Source of the DNA: Candidatus Ferrigenium altingense
GTDB lineage: Bacteria; Pseudomonadota; Gammaproteobacteria; Burkholderiales; Gallionellaceae
DNA: 64,000 bases
Reading direction: 5' to 3'
Assembly: GCA_020621985.1 (NCBI GenBank)
Contig: JAHRYS010000001.1
Span: forward strand, 186,001 to 250,000
The notes beneath the pieces are model-generated. The model saw only the letters and a list, made by a program, of their open reading frames with translations, searched no databases and was not told the DNA's origin. Each line of letters begins with the position of its first letter. The stretch's first letter is position 1. Positions 17,309-25,004 of this stretch are shown piece by piece. The translations under genes and the position numbers were made by a program.

Positions 17309-17402
17309 CCAGCGACTTGCTGCAGTTTTTTGCAGTTTAGTCGAATGGCTATGCAGGGCAAACCAGCGACTTGCTGCGGTTTTTTGCAGCTTAGTCGAGT
17401 GG
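17307..17402. repeat. Tandem pair of a 54-base-period imperfect hairpin repeat between flgB and flgC
   Basis: Two copies start at 17307 and 17361 and share AACCAGCGACTTGCTGC, a T6 run, GCAG, TTAGTCGA and TGG. Each can fold as an imperfect hairpin in which GCTGC pairs with GCAGC around the T-run and CGAC pairs with GTCG. Related copies lie at 30107-30246 inside the fliP coding region. There is no coding potential here. Confidence 0.8.
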
Positions 17403-17427
17403 TTTGTGAAACTAACGGGGGTGGGTT

Positions 17428-17829
17428 ATGTCTTTATTTAACATTTTTAATGTGGCGGGTTCGGGGATGGCGGCGCAGTCGCAACGCCTGAACGTGGTGG
17501 CCAGCAATCTGGCGAATGCCGACAGCGCCACCAGCGCCGATGGTCGACCGTACCGCGCCAAGCAGGTGGTGTTCAGTGCAATACCGATGGATGGTGGTGC
17601 GCAAGGGGTGAAAGTGACGGCGGTGGTCGAAGACAATTCGCCGATGAAAATGGTCTATGACCCCAAGCATCCGATGGCCGATGGCAAGGGCTACGTCGCC
17701 ATGCCCAACGTGGATGTAGTGGGAGAGATGGTGAACATGATCTCCGCCTCGCGCGCCTATCAGAACAACGTGGATGTGATGAACACTTCGAAAACACTGT
17801 TGCTCAAGACGCTGACCATCGGCCAGTAA
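17428..17829 (+). CDS. flgC: Flagellar proximal rod protein FlgC
   Basis: FlgC is a rod subunit of 133 residues. The N-terminal motif is [20 protein letters not shown] then NLANADS. The central segment [21 protein letters not shown] is characteristic of FlgC, and the C-terminal motif is [27 protein letters not shown] precedes the ATG. It lies 119 bases after flgB, separated by the repeat pair. Confidence 0.97.
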   Translation: MSLFNIFNVAGSGMAAQSQRLNVVASNLANADSATSADGRPYRAKQVVFSAIPMDGGAQGVKVTAVVEDNSPMKMVYDPKHPMADGKGYVAMPNVDVVGEMVNMISASRAYQNNVDVMNTSKTLLLKTLTIGQ

Positions 17830-17863
17830 TATTAAAAAGTAACAGCAATGAAAGGAAATCACC

Positions 17864-18544
17864 ATGATTAACAGCACACAAGACACCGGGTCGGCTGCGG
17901 CATTGTTCGCCTCATTGAATGCAGGCTCCAGTTCTGCCGCGAAGATCCAGACGGCGGCCGATACACAGGATCGTTTTCTGAAACTGCTGGTCACGCAAAT
18001 GAAGAATCAGGACCCGCTCAATCCGATGGACAACGCGCAAGTGACCTCACAGATGGCGCAGCTCAGCACGGTGACCGGTATCGACAAACTGAACGTCACC
18101 TTGCAGGCGTTGAGTGACAGTATGTTGCCCAGTCAGTCGCTGCAGGCGGCCACCATGATAGGCCATGGCGTGCTGGTGCCGGGTAAGGGTATAGATTTGA
18201 GCAGTGGCAACGGATACGGCGGCATCGACTTGGCGCAGTCGGTGGATAAGGTGGATATCTCCATCTATGACCAAGCGGGCGCGCTGGTGCGCAACATGCA
18301 ATTGGGCGCGCAACCGGCCGGGCTGGTCAACTGGCAGTGGGATGGCCGCAACGATGCCGGCGCCAGCATGGCGGACGGTAGTTATACTTTTGTCGTGAAC
18401 GCCACCCAGGCAGGCAACGCGGTGGATGCGGCGGCATTGCAGTTCGGCATGGTGAACAGCGTCACGCAGGGTAAACAGGGAGTTGCGCTGCGTGTCGGAC
18501 AGTTGGACGGTATCGCGCTGTCGCAAGTCAGGCAGATTCTTTGA
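17864..18544 (+). CDS. flgD: Flagellar hook assembly scaffold protein FlgD
   Basis: FlgD is the temporary cap for hook polymerisation. The conserved N-terminal part reads FLKLLVTQMKNQDPLNPMDN (about 42-61), then SQMAQLSTVTGIDKLN. The C-terminal half is the FlgD Tudor and immunoglobulin-like region, with ISIYDQAGALVRNMQLG, VNWQWDGRNDAG and MADGSYTFVVNAT. The 226-residue length is normal. AAAGGAAA precedes the ATG. Confidence 0.96.
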   Translation: MINSTQDTGSAAALFASLNAGSSSAAKIQTAADTQDRFLKLLVTQMKNQDPLNPMDNAQVTSQMAQLSTVTGIDKLNVTLQALSDSMLPSQSLQAATMIGHGVLVPGKGIDLSSGNGYGGIDLAQSVDKVDISIYDQAGALVRNMQLGAQPAGLVNWQWDGRNDAGASMADGSYTFVVNATQAGNAVDAAALQFGMVNSVTQGKQGVALRVGQLDGIALSQVRQIL

Positions 18545-18562
18545 AATGCGGCAATCCATTGC

Positions 18563-18581
18563 AGGGTGCGCGCAGCACCCT
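18563..18581. other. Small hairpin in the flgD-flgE spacer
   Basis: AGGGTGC and GCACCCT form a perfect seven-base stem with a five-base loop between flgD and flgE. There is no T-run after it, so it is not a clear intrinsic terminator. It could moderate read-through or stabilise mRNA. Confidence 0.4.
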
Positions 18582-18607
18582 AGTATGTTAATCACGAGGG
18601 GAACATC

Positions 18608-20269
18608 ATGAGCTTTCAGCAAGGTTTGAGCGGTCTAAATTCGTCGGCCAAGCAACTGGATGTAATCGGCAATAATGTGGCGAATTCTGGCACGGTTGGC
18701 TTCAAGCAATCGCAGGCGCAATTTTCCGATATGTATGCGGCATCCCTTTCCGGCAGTGGTGCGGTGCAGGTAGGTACGGGCGGCAAGGTGTCGGCGGTCG
18801 TGCAACAATTCACCCAGGGGAATATCACCAATACCAGCAATCCGATGGATACGGCAATCAGCGGACAGGGATTCTTCCGCATGATCGATCCGAGTGGTAG
18901 TGTTTTTTACAGCCGCAGCGGACAATTTCAGGTAGATAAAAACGGTTTCATCGTTAATAACCAGGGGCATAAGCTGTCAGGTTATTTGCCGGACGCAACA
19001 GGGGCAATTGTTCCCGGGCAGCCATTGCCAATACTGATCAATTCGGCCGATTTGGCGCCCAAGCAGACAGCCAGCGTGGTGGTTGGGGCGAATCTTGATT
19101 CGCGCGCCGCAACGCCGTCAAATCCAGTCTTTAACACCCTTGATCCGACATCCTACAATAGCTCGACTTCGACGACAGTGTATGACAGCCTGGGAACCAG
19201 CCATGTTGGATCGCTGTATTTTCAAAGGCAGCCTATTGCACCTACCACATCTGCGGCAATCATTCCCGCCAGTGCGACCACGGCGACGCTGGCTTCCGTT
19301 GCCGGCATGGCTATTGGCCATACCATCACGCTTCCCGGTGCGGGAGCGGCCGGGCCTGCTACTACTGCTGTCGGCGCAGGCACTACAACTACGGTGACTG
19401 TTGCTTCTGCCGCAGGGTTGGCAGCTGGGGACAATATTACTATCGGCGCACTTGGGACAACCACGATTACGGGGATTGCGGGCAATGTGTTGACCTTTGC
19501 GCCTGCTCTGGCAGCTCCTGTTGGGGGTGAGGCTATTACCTCTACAAAAGCGCTAACGACCACAATCACGGGCATTGCCGGTAATGTAGTGACCTTTTCC
19601 CCGGCGACGACGACCGCAACGCTTGCAGCAGCTACCGTCACTTCCAATGCGGGATCGGCCAATTGGGATACTTATCTGGCGATAGATGGGGTGCTGGTGC
19701 CTGCTGCTGGTACACCGATGACCCGGCTTACCTTTAATACCTTGGGTCAACTGGCTTCTACCACGCCCGCTTCCGTTCCGGTCGGAACGATGTCATCAGC
19801 ACCATTCACGCCAACGGCGGCTGCGGCTCAGACGCTGACTTTCAATTTTGCCCAAACTTCTCAATACGGCGGCAATTTTGGGGTGAATAGCCTGACTCAG
19901 GATGGCTATTCCTCCGGCCGGTTGAGCGGGTTTAATACCAGCGCCGACGGAACGATACTGGGGCGTTATTCCAACGGACAATCACGCGCCTTGGGGCAGA
20001 TGCTGCTGGCGAACTTTACCAACCCGCAGGGCTTGCAACCGATGGGCAACAATGAGTGGGTGGAAAGCTCCACATCCGGTGGCCCGCTGATTGGCACACC
20101 TGGTTCGAGCGCTTTGGGGGTGTTGCAATCTTCGGCGACGGAAGATTCCAACGTGGACTTGACCGCCGAGTTGGTGAACATGATTGTTGCGCAGCGCGTC
20201 TATCAGGCGAATGCACAGACCATCAAGACGCAGGATGCAGTGCTGCAGACCTTGGTGAGCATGCGCTAG
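18608..20269 (+). CDS. flgE: Flagellar hook protein FlgE with enlarged variable domain
   Basis: This is the hook structural protein. The N-terminal D0 motif is SFQQGLSGLNSSAKQLDVIG then NNVANSGTVGFKQ. The C-terminal D0 motif is VDLTAELVNMIVAQRVYQAN. Its 553 residues exceed the roughly 400-430 common for FlgE. The extra part is an Ala/Thr/Gly-rich insert (about 215-345) that contains a 33-residue-period repeat with the core TTITGIAGNVLTF / TTITGIAGNVVTF. The insert probably adds surface-exposed domain to the hook. GAGGGGAAC precedes the ATG. Confidence 0.95.
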   Translation: MSFQQGLSGLNSSAKQLDVIGNNVANSGTVGFKQSQAQFSDMYAASLSGSGAVQVGTGGKVSAVVQQFTQGNITNTSNPMDTAISGQGFFRMIDPSGSVFYSRSGQFQVDKNGFIVNNQGHKLSGYLPDATGAIVPGQPLPILINSADLAPKQTASVVVGANLDSRAATPSNPVFNTLDPTSYNSSTSTTVYDSLGTSHVGSLYFQRQPIAPTTSAAIIPASATTATLASVAGMAIGHTITLPGAGAAGPATTAVGAGTTTTVTVASAAGLAAGDNITIGALGTTTITGIAGNVLTFAPALAAPVGGEAITSTKALTTTITGIAGNVVTFSPATTTATLAAATVTSNAGSANWDTYLAIDGVLVPAAGTPMTRLTFNTLGQLASTTPASVPVGTMSSAPFTPTAAAAQTLTFNFAQTSQYGGNFGVNSLTQDGYSSGRLSGFNTSADGTILGRYSNGQSRALGQMLLANFTNPQGLQPMGNNEWVESSTSGGPLIGTPGSSALGVLQSSATEDSNVDLTAELVNMIVAQRVYQANAQTIKTQDAVLQTLVSMR

Positions 20270-20353
20270 TAGGGAGTAGGGAGTAGGGAGTAGGGAGTAG
20301 GGAGTAGGGAGTAGGGAGTAGGTTTTTCACTTCCCACTAAGGCACGAAGTGCC
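20270..20353. repeat. Composite repeat: 7.6 copies of TAGGGAG plus GGCAC hairpin, flgE-flgF spacer
   Basis: The heptamer TAGGGAG is repeated from 20270 to 20322 (53 bases), starting right after the flgE stop. It is followed by CACTTCCCACTAAGGCACGA and GTGCC. The last part forms a GGCAC-GAA-GTGCC hairpin (20341-20353). The same composite with fewer heptamers occurs at 21141-21196, so this is a variable-number element shared by two spacers. Confidence 0.9.
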
Positions 20354-20388
20354 GCCCCACTTACCACTCCCCAAATTAGGAGGAAATA

Positions 20389-21132
20389 ATGGACAGATTA
20401 ATCTATACCGCGATGACCGGGGCGTCACACGTACTGCAACAGCAGGCAGCGGTGTCGGAGAATCTGGCTAATGCCAGCACGCCGGGGTTTCGTGCCGCGT
20501 TGAACACCTTCCGCGCCGTACCGCTGGTGGGCGAAGGTTTGCCAACCCGCACGTTTGTGGTGGATTCCACGGCAGGTTCGGATTTCACTCCGGCGGCTTT
20601 CCAGCCGACCGGTCGTGATCTGGATGTGGCGGTGAACGGTGCGGGCTGGATTGCGGTGCAGGGTCCGGATGGCAAAGAGGCCTATACACGCAATGGCAGT
20701 TTTCAGGTTACGCCCAATGGTGTGCTGCAAACTCGCACCGGCCTGGATGTGCTGGGTGATGGCGGCCCGATCACCATTCCGCCCGATATCGAAGTGACCT
20801 TTGCCAAGGATGGCACAATTTCAACCGTACCCAGCAACGGCCAGGCAACTTCGGTGGTTGTGGTCGGCAGATTAAAGCTGGTTAATCCGCCGCCAGAGCA
20901 ACTGGAACGCGGCGGCGACGGTTTGTTTCGCCTGAAAGACGGCACGACGGCCACTGCGGACGCAAATGTGGGGGTGGTGCCGGGCAGCCTGGAAGGCAGT
21001 AATGTGAATACCGTAGAGGCGATGGTGACCATGATTTCGCTGGCACGCAAATTCGATATGCAAATGAAAATGCTGCAAAGTGCGGATAACAATTCGCAAA
21101 GGGCCAGCCAGATAATGAATCTTACTGGCTAA
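20389..21132 (+). CDS. flgF: Flagellar proximal rod protein FlgF
   Basis: FlgF is a rod subunit of 247 residues. The start DRLIYTAMTGASHVLQQQAA is typical of FlgF, as is ENLANASTPGFRAAL. The middle has VAVNGAGWIAVQGPDGKEAY then TRNGSFQVTPNG. The end NVNTVEAMVTMISLARKFDM is the C-terminal rod motif. TAGGAGGAAATA before the ATG is a strong ribosome site. Variable composite repeats lie in both the upstream and downstream spacers. Confidence 0.96.
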   Translation: MDRLIYTAMTGASHVLQQQAAVSENLANASTPGFRAALNTFRAVPLVGEGLPTRTFVVDSTAGSDFTPAAFQPTGRDLDVAVNGAGWIAVQGPDGKEAYTRNGSFQVTPNGVLQTRTGLDVLGDGGPITIPPDIEVTFAKDGTISTVPSNGQATSVVVVGRLKLVNPPPEQLERGGDGLFRLKDGTTATADANVGVVPGSLEGSNVNTVEAMVTMISLARKFDMQMKMLQSADNNSQRASQIMNLTG

Positions 21133-21140
21133 GTAAATTG

Positions 21141-21196
21141 TAGGGAGTAGGGAGTAGGGAGTAGGCTTCCCACTTCCCACTGAGGCACGAAGTGCC
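21141..21196. repeat. Composite repeat: 3.6 copies of TAGGGAG plus GGCAC hairpin, flgF-flgG spacer
   Basis: TAGGGAG is repeated from 21141 to 21165 (25 bases). It is followed by CTTCCCACTTCCCACTGA and a GGCAC-GAA-GTGCC hairpin (21184-21196). It is the same element as at 20270-20353, with about four fewer heptamers. Confidence 0.9.
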
Positions 21197-21229
21197 GATC
21201 CACTCACCATAACTGATAAGGATAAAATC

Positions 21230-22012
21230 ATGATACGTTCTTTATGGATTTCCAAGACTGGTCTGGATGCGCAGCAAACCCAGATGGATGTCATATCCAA
21301 TAACCTGGCCAACGTCAGCACTACCGGCTTCAAGCGTTCACGGGCGGTATTCGAGGATTTGTTGTATCAGACCATTCGCCAGCCGGGTGCGCAATCTTCG
21401 CAGCAAACCCAGATTCCATCAGGTTTGCAAATTGGCACCGGGGTGCGTCCGGTGGCTGCGGAACGGATTCATACCCAAGGCAATCTGCAACTGACCAGCA
21501 ACCAGTTGGATGTGGCGATTCAGGGAGCCGGGTTCTTTCAAGTACTGATGCCGGATGGCTCGACGGCTTATAGCCGCGATGGTTCATTCCAGACCGATAG
21601 CCAAGGGCAGCTAGTGACAGCCAGCGGTTTTGCTATTCAGCCCGCGATTACCATTCCGGCGAATGCCATTACTGTGTCGATAGGGCGCGACGGGGTAGTC
21701 AGCGTTACCCAGCCCGGCGTGGTTGCACCGGTGCAGGTGGGTAGCTTGCAACTGGCAACCTTTATCAACCCGTCAGGCTTGATGAGCCAAGGCGAAAATC
21801 TATATCAGGAAACAGCTTCTTCCGGCACGCCGAGCACCAATGTGCCCGGAACAAATGGCAGCGGCTTGTTGAACCAAAACTATGTAGAGACATCTAATGT
21901 TAATGTAGTGGAAGAATTGGTGAACATGATTCAGACGCAGCGTGCCTATGAAATCAATTCCAAGGCGATTACAGTTTCGGATCAGATGCTGCAGAAATTA
22001 ACGCAGATTTAA
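21230..22012 (+). CDS. flgG: Flagellar distal rod protein FlgG
   Basis: FlgG forms the distal rod that passes through the P and L rings. The 260-residue protein begins [20 protein letters not shown] then [20 protein letters not shown], diagnostic of FlgG. It contains [19 protein letters not shown] and ends [20 protein letters not shown] then [15 protein letters not shown]. The length is standard. AAGGATAA precedes the ATG. Confidence 0.98.
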   Translation: MIRSLWISKTGLDAQQTQMDVISNNLANVSTTGFKRSRAVFEDLLYQTIRQPGAQSSQQTQIPSGLQIGTGVRPVAAERIHTQGNLQLTSNQLDVAIQGAGFFQVLMPDGSTAYSRDGSFQTDSQGQLVTASGFAIQPAITIPANAITVSIGRDGVVSVTQPGVVAPVQVGSLQLATFINPSGLMSQGENLYQETASSGTPSTNVPGTNGSGLLNQNYVETSNVNVVEELVNMIQTQRAYEINSKAITVSDQMLQKLTQI

Positions 22013-22057
22013 TTTTGAGTGAAGGGCAGGTTTTAGCCCGCACATTGGTGAGGTTGA

Positions 22058-22744
22058 ATGCTATTTAGAACATTTTTTCTGATTGGATTGCTGCTGGGCT
22101 TGGCTGGTTGCGTCAGCAATCCGCCGACCAGTGTGCATCAGCCGATGACCGTCAAGCCGGTTGAGAGAAAAGTGGTTGCTCCGGCGAACGGGGCGATTTT
22201 TCATGCCGGAATCAATGAACGTCCCTTGTTTGAGGATAAGCGTGCGCGTAATGTCGGTGACATTCTGACTATCAATATCGCAGAAAAAACTACCGGCAAC
22301 AAAAAGTCCAGTGGCAGTTCCAGCACTGCAAACAGCCTCAACGCGAACACGCCGAGCGTGACAGTGGGGACGCCTGCCCGGATGTTGCTGAAAGCATTTT
22401 CAGCAACCAGCAGTAGCAGCAACAAGGCGGCGACTACCGGGGCGGGCGCTGCCAGCGAAGATATGACGGGTACGATTTCAGTGACGGTGATTGAGGTGCT
22501 TGCGAATGGTAATTTGCTGGTCAGCGGTGAAAAACAGGTAGCCCTGAATCAGAGCGATGAATTTATTCGTTTCTCCGGTGTGGTTAATCCGACTACAATT
22601 ACCAACCTGAACACTGTGCAATCTACCCAAGTCGCCGATGCGCATATCGAGTATAAGAGTGCAGGCGCAATGAGCGAGGTAATAAACGATGCGCAGTCCT
22701 TGGGGTTTTTGGGGCGGTTCTTCATGTCGGTGTTGCCTTTCTAG
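22058..22744 (+). CDS. flgH: Flagellar L-ring lipoprotein FlgH
   Basis: FlgH forms the outer-membrane L ring. The N-terminus is a lipoprotein signal with lipobox LAGC, lipid-anchored Cys near residue 18. The core has LFEDKRARNVGDILTINIAE, GTISVTVIEVLANGNLLVSG, EKQVALNQSDEFIRFSGVVN and the terminal LGFLGRFFMSVLPF. The 228-residue length is typical. A Ser/Thr/Ala-rich stretch (about 90-140) is the usual variable loop. Confidence 0.96.
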   Translation: MLFRTFFLIGLLLGLAGCVSNPPTSVHQPMTVKPVERKVVAPANGAIFHAGINERPLFEDKRARNVGDILTINIAEKTTGNKKSSGSSSTANSLNANTPSVTVGTPARMLLKAFSATSSSSNKAATTGAGAASEDMTGTISVTVIEVLANGNLLVSGEKQVALNQSDEFIRFSGVVNPTTITNLNTVQSTQVADAHIEYKSAGAMSEVINDAQSLGFLGRFFMSVLPF

Positions 22745-22841
22745 GATTGAAGATGGCGGGTTGAGGGTTGAGTAAAGGTGGCGCGTTGGATTTCCCTGCT
22801 TCTCGCTCCTCGCTCCCCAGTCCTGCTTGAGGAGCAAGATG

Positions 22842-23930
22842 ATGAAACAACTTATTTTGATACTGGCGATGTTGTTGCCGTTTACGGCATCGGCGGATCG
22901 CATCAAGGATATGGCCAGTATCCAGGGTGTGCGCGATAACCAGTTGATTGGCTACGGTCTGGTGGTCGGTTTGGACGGCAGCGGCGACCAGACCACACAA
23001 ACGCCATTTACGGTGCAAAGCATCATCAGCATGCTGTCGCAAATGGGCGTAAATCTGCCGCAAAGCACCAGCTTGCAACTCAAAAATGTCGCGGCAGTGA
23101 TGGTGACGGCCACGTTGCCGCCGTTCTCCAAGCCCGGGCAAACCATAGATGTGACCGCTTCCTCGATTGGCAATGCTAAAAGTTTGCGCGGCGGCACGTT
23201 ATTGATGACGCCGTTGAAGGGTGCTGACGGTCAGGTATATGCGATGGCGCAGGGCAGCGTGTTGGTGGGCGGAGTGGGCGCTTCCTCAGGCGGAGCCTCG
23301 GTGCAGGTGAATCATTTGAGTGTGGGGCGCGTTCCGTCCGGCGCGACGGTGGAACGGGATGTACCGACGCTTTTAGGGCAAGGCGGGTTTATCCATCTGG
23401 AATTGAAAGCCACGGACTTCACGACTGCCGCGCGGATAGTTGAGGTTATCAACGGGCAGATCGCCCCGGATCTGGCTTCAGCACTGGACGGACGGGTAAT
23501 ACAGGTGCGTGCGCCGGCAGGCAATGAGCGCGTGGCGTTCATATCCAGGATCGAAAACCTTGAGGTCAGCCCGGCACAGGGCATTGCCAAAGTCATCATC
23601 AATGCGCGCACCGGGTCGGTCGTGATGAATCAGGCCGTGACGCTGGATACTTGTGCTGTGGCACACGGTAATTTGACCGTGGTAATCAGCACCGACAGTG
23701 CGGTGAGTCAGCCGAATGCACTTTCCCGAGGCCAAACCGTGCAAACCGACAAAACCACCATTGATGTCAAAGCCGACCAGGGTGGCTTGGTGCAGCTACA
23801 GAAAGGGGTATCGCTGAGCGAGGTGGTCAAGGCGCTCAATTCGATAGGCGCGACCCCGCAGGATTTGCTGGCGATTCTGCAGGCAATGAAGTCATCCGGT
23901 GCGCTGCATGCCGAGCTGGAGATCATCTGA
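22842..23930 (+). CDS. flgI: Flagellar P-ring protein FlgI
   Basis: FlgI is the periplasmic P-ring subunit. The signal peptide KQLILILAMLLPFTASA is followed by DRIKDMASIQGVRDNQLIGY then GLVVGLDGSGDQT. The C-terminus has LVQLQKGVSLSEVVKALNSI then GATPQDLLAILQAMK. The ATG at 22842 has GAGGAG seven bases upstream. An adjacent ATG at 22839 adds one residue, and a TTG at 22827 is unlikely. Family length is about 360-370. Its stop overlaps the flgJ start. Confidence 0.97.
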   Translation: MKQLILILAMLLPFTASADRIKDMASIQGVRDNQLIGYGLVVGLDGSGDQTTQTPFTVQSIISMLSQMGVNLPQSTSLQLKNVAAVMVTATLPPFSKPGQTIDVTASSIGNAKSLRGGTLLMTPLKGADGQVYAMAQGSVLVGGVGASSGGASVQVNHLSVGRVPSGATVERDVPTLLGQGGFIHLELKATDFTTAARIVEVINGQIAPDLASALDGRVIQVRAPAGNERVAFISRIENLEVSPAQGIAKVIINARTGSVVMNQAVTLDTCAVAHGNLTVVISTDSAVSQPNALSRGQTVQTDKTTIDVKADQGGLVQLQKGVSLSEVVKALNSIGATPQDLLAILQAMKSSGALHAELEII

Positions 23931-24817
23931 TGGTTAAGCCGCTGGATACCTCCTCAAAGCTGGCTCTCGATACGCAGAGCCTGGAACAATTGCGGGCGCA
24001 GGCCAAGCACTCGCCGGATCAGGCGCTCAAGGCGGCAGCGCAACAGTTCGAGTCGGTGTTCCTTAACATGATGCTGAAGAGCATGCGCGAAGCGACGCCG
24101 CAGGACGGCATGTTCGAAAGCGAACAAACCAAGATGTTCACCGGCATGCTGGATCAGCAGTTGGCGCAAAGCATGTCCAGCCGGGGGGTGGGTTTGGCTG
24201 ACATCATGGTCAAGCAGCTGAGTCTCAACATGGGTGGGCAAATGCCCAACGTGGACAGCCTTAGCAAATCGTCTTCTGCGGTTTTTGCACCCCCCCCCCC
24301 ATTGACCGCTCCGCCTGCAACGACGATGAGTGTTTTGCCTTCTGCGTATAGCGAAAATGCCCAGCAGGATTTTGTGAATCGTATGCTGCCATTTGCCAGG
24401 CAGGCCGGCCAGGCAAGCGGCGTGCCGCCGCAGTTGATGTTGGGGCAGGCCGCGCTGGAAAGCGGTTGGGGGAAGCGCGAAATCCGCATGGCGGACGGTA
24501 GCAACAGTTTTAACCTGTTTGGCATCAAGGCCAATGCGAGCTGGAACGGCAAGGTGGCAGAGGTGATGACCACCGAGTATAAAAACGGCGTGGCATACAA
24601 GCAGGTCGAAAAATTCCGTGCCTATTCTTCTTATGCCGAGGCATTCCAGGATTATGCCGGTTTGATCAGCAATAATCCGCGTTACGCAGACGTGTTACAG
24701 CAGGGCAGTGATGTGGCTGGAATGGCGCAGGCCATCCAAAAGGCAGGGTATGCAACAGACCCGAAATACGCCGACAAACTGGTGAGCATCATGGGCAAGA
24801 TCGATCTGACGGGTTGA
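23930..24817 (+). CDS. flgJ: Flagellar rod assembly protein/muramidase FlgJ
   Basis: FlgJ caps the growing rod and cuts peptidoglycan for it. The rod-binding domain (about 20-100) has QFESVFLNMMLKSMREA. The C-terminal glucosaminidase domain (about 145-290) has LGQAALESGWGKREI with its catalytic Glu, SFNLFGIKA and FRAYSSYAEAFQDYAGLI. A Pro-rich linker (about 118-130) is encoded by an uninterrupted run of 11 cytosines at 24290-24300. Slippage there would separate the rod cap from the muramidase. The start ATG overlaps the flgI stop (TGATG). Confidence 0.96.
   Translation: MVKPLDTSSKLALDTQSLEQLRAQAKHSPDQALKAAAQQFESVFLNMMLKSMREATPQDGMFESEQTKMFTGMLDQQLAQSMSSRGVGLADIMVKQLSLNMGGQMPNVDSLSKSSSAVFAPPPPLTAPPATTMSVLPSAYSENAQQDFVNRMLPFARQAGQASGVPPQLMLGQAALESGWGKREIRMADGSNSFNLFGIKANASWNGKVAEVMTTEYKNGVAYKQVEKFRAYSSYAEAFQDYAGLISNNPRYADVLQQGSDVAGMAQAIQKAGYATDPKYADKLVSIMGKIDLTG
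24290..24300. repeat. Homopolymeric C11 tract inside flgJ
   Basis: Eleven consecutive cytosines encode the start of the proline-rich linker (FAPPPPLTAPP) between the two FlgJ domains. Loss or gain of one base would truncate the protein before the glucosaminidase domain while keeping the rod-binding domain. The present length keeps the frame. Confidence 0.95.
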
Positions 24818-24940
24818 TGGCCTTAACGGAACGCCGATCTATTTGACGCGTTTGGATTTCTTGCCCAACCTTTGCTAACTTATTGATTCATATTGAGTGT
24901 GCTTTTCAGGCTTAATATGAATGGATTTAATCGGCTTACC

Positions 24941-24967
24941 TAAAGAATTTTTTAAATGTGCCGATAA
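24941..24967 (+). promoter_or_regulatory. Sigma-28 (FliA) promoter of flgKL
   Basis: TAAAGAAT, an 11-base spacer, and GCCGATAA: the -10 element is a perfect consensus match, the -35 element matches six of eight positions (perfect TAAA core), and the spacing is exact. It lies 38 bases before the flgK GTG start and shows that flgKL can be transcribed separately from flgB-J as late genes. Confidence 0.92.
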
Positions 24968-25004
24968 CCTAACTGAGCCCGTGTGGGCGATTGAAGGAAA
25001 TATT

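Noticed and set aside
20270-20322. TAGGGAG array as a CRISPR
   Set aside because: Units are seven bases without spacers and no cas gene is near.
24921-25004. Upstream ATG for flgK
   Set aside because: The region holds the sigma-28 promoter, and the GTG at 25005 has the ribosome site and a normal FlgK N-terminus.
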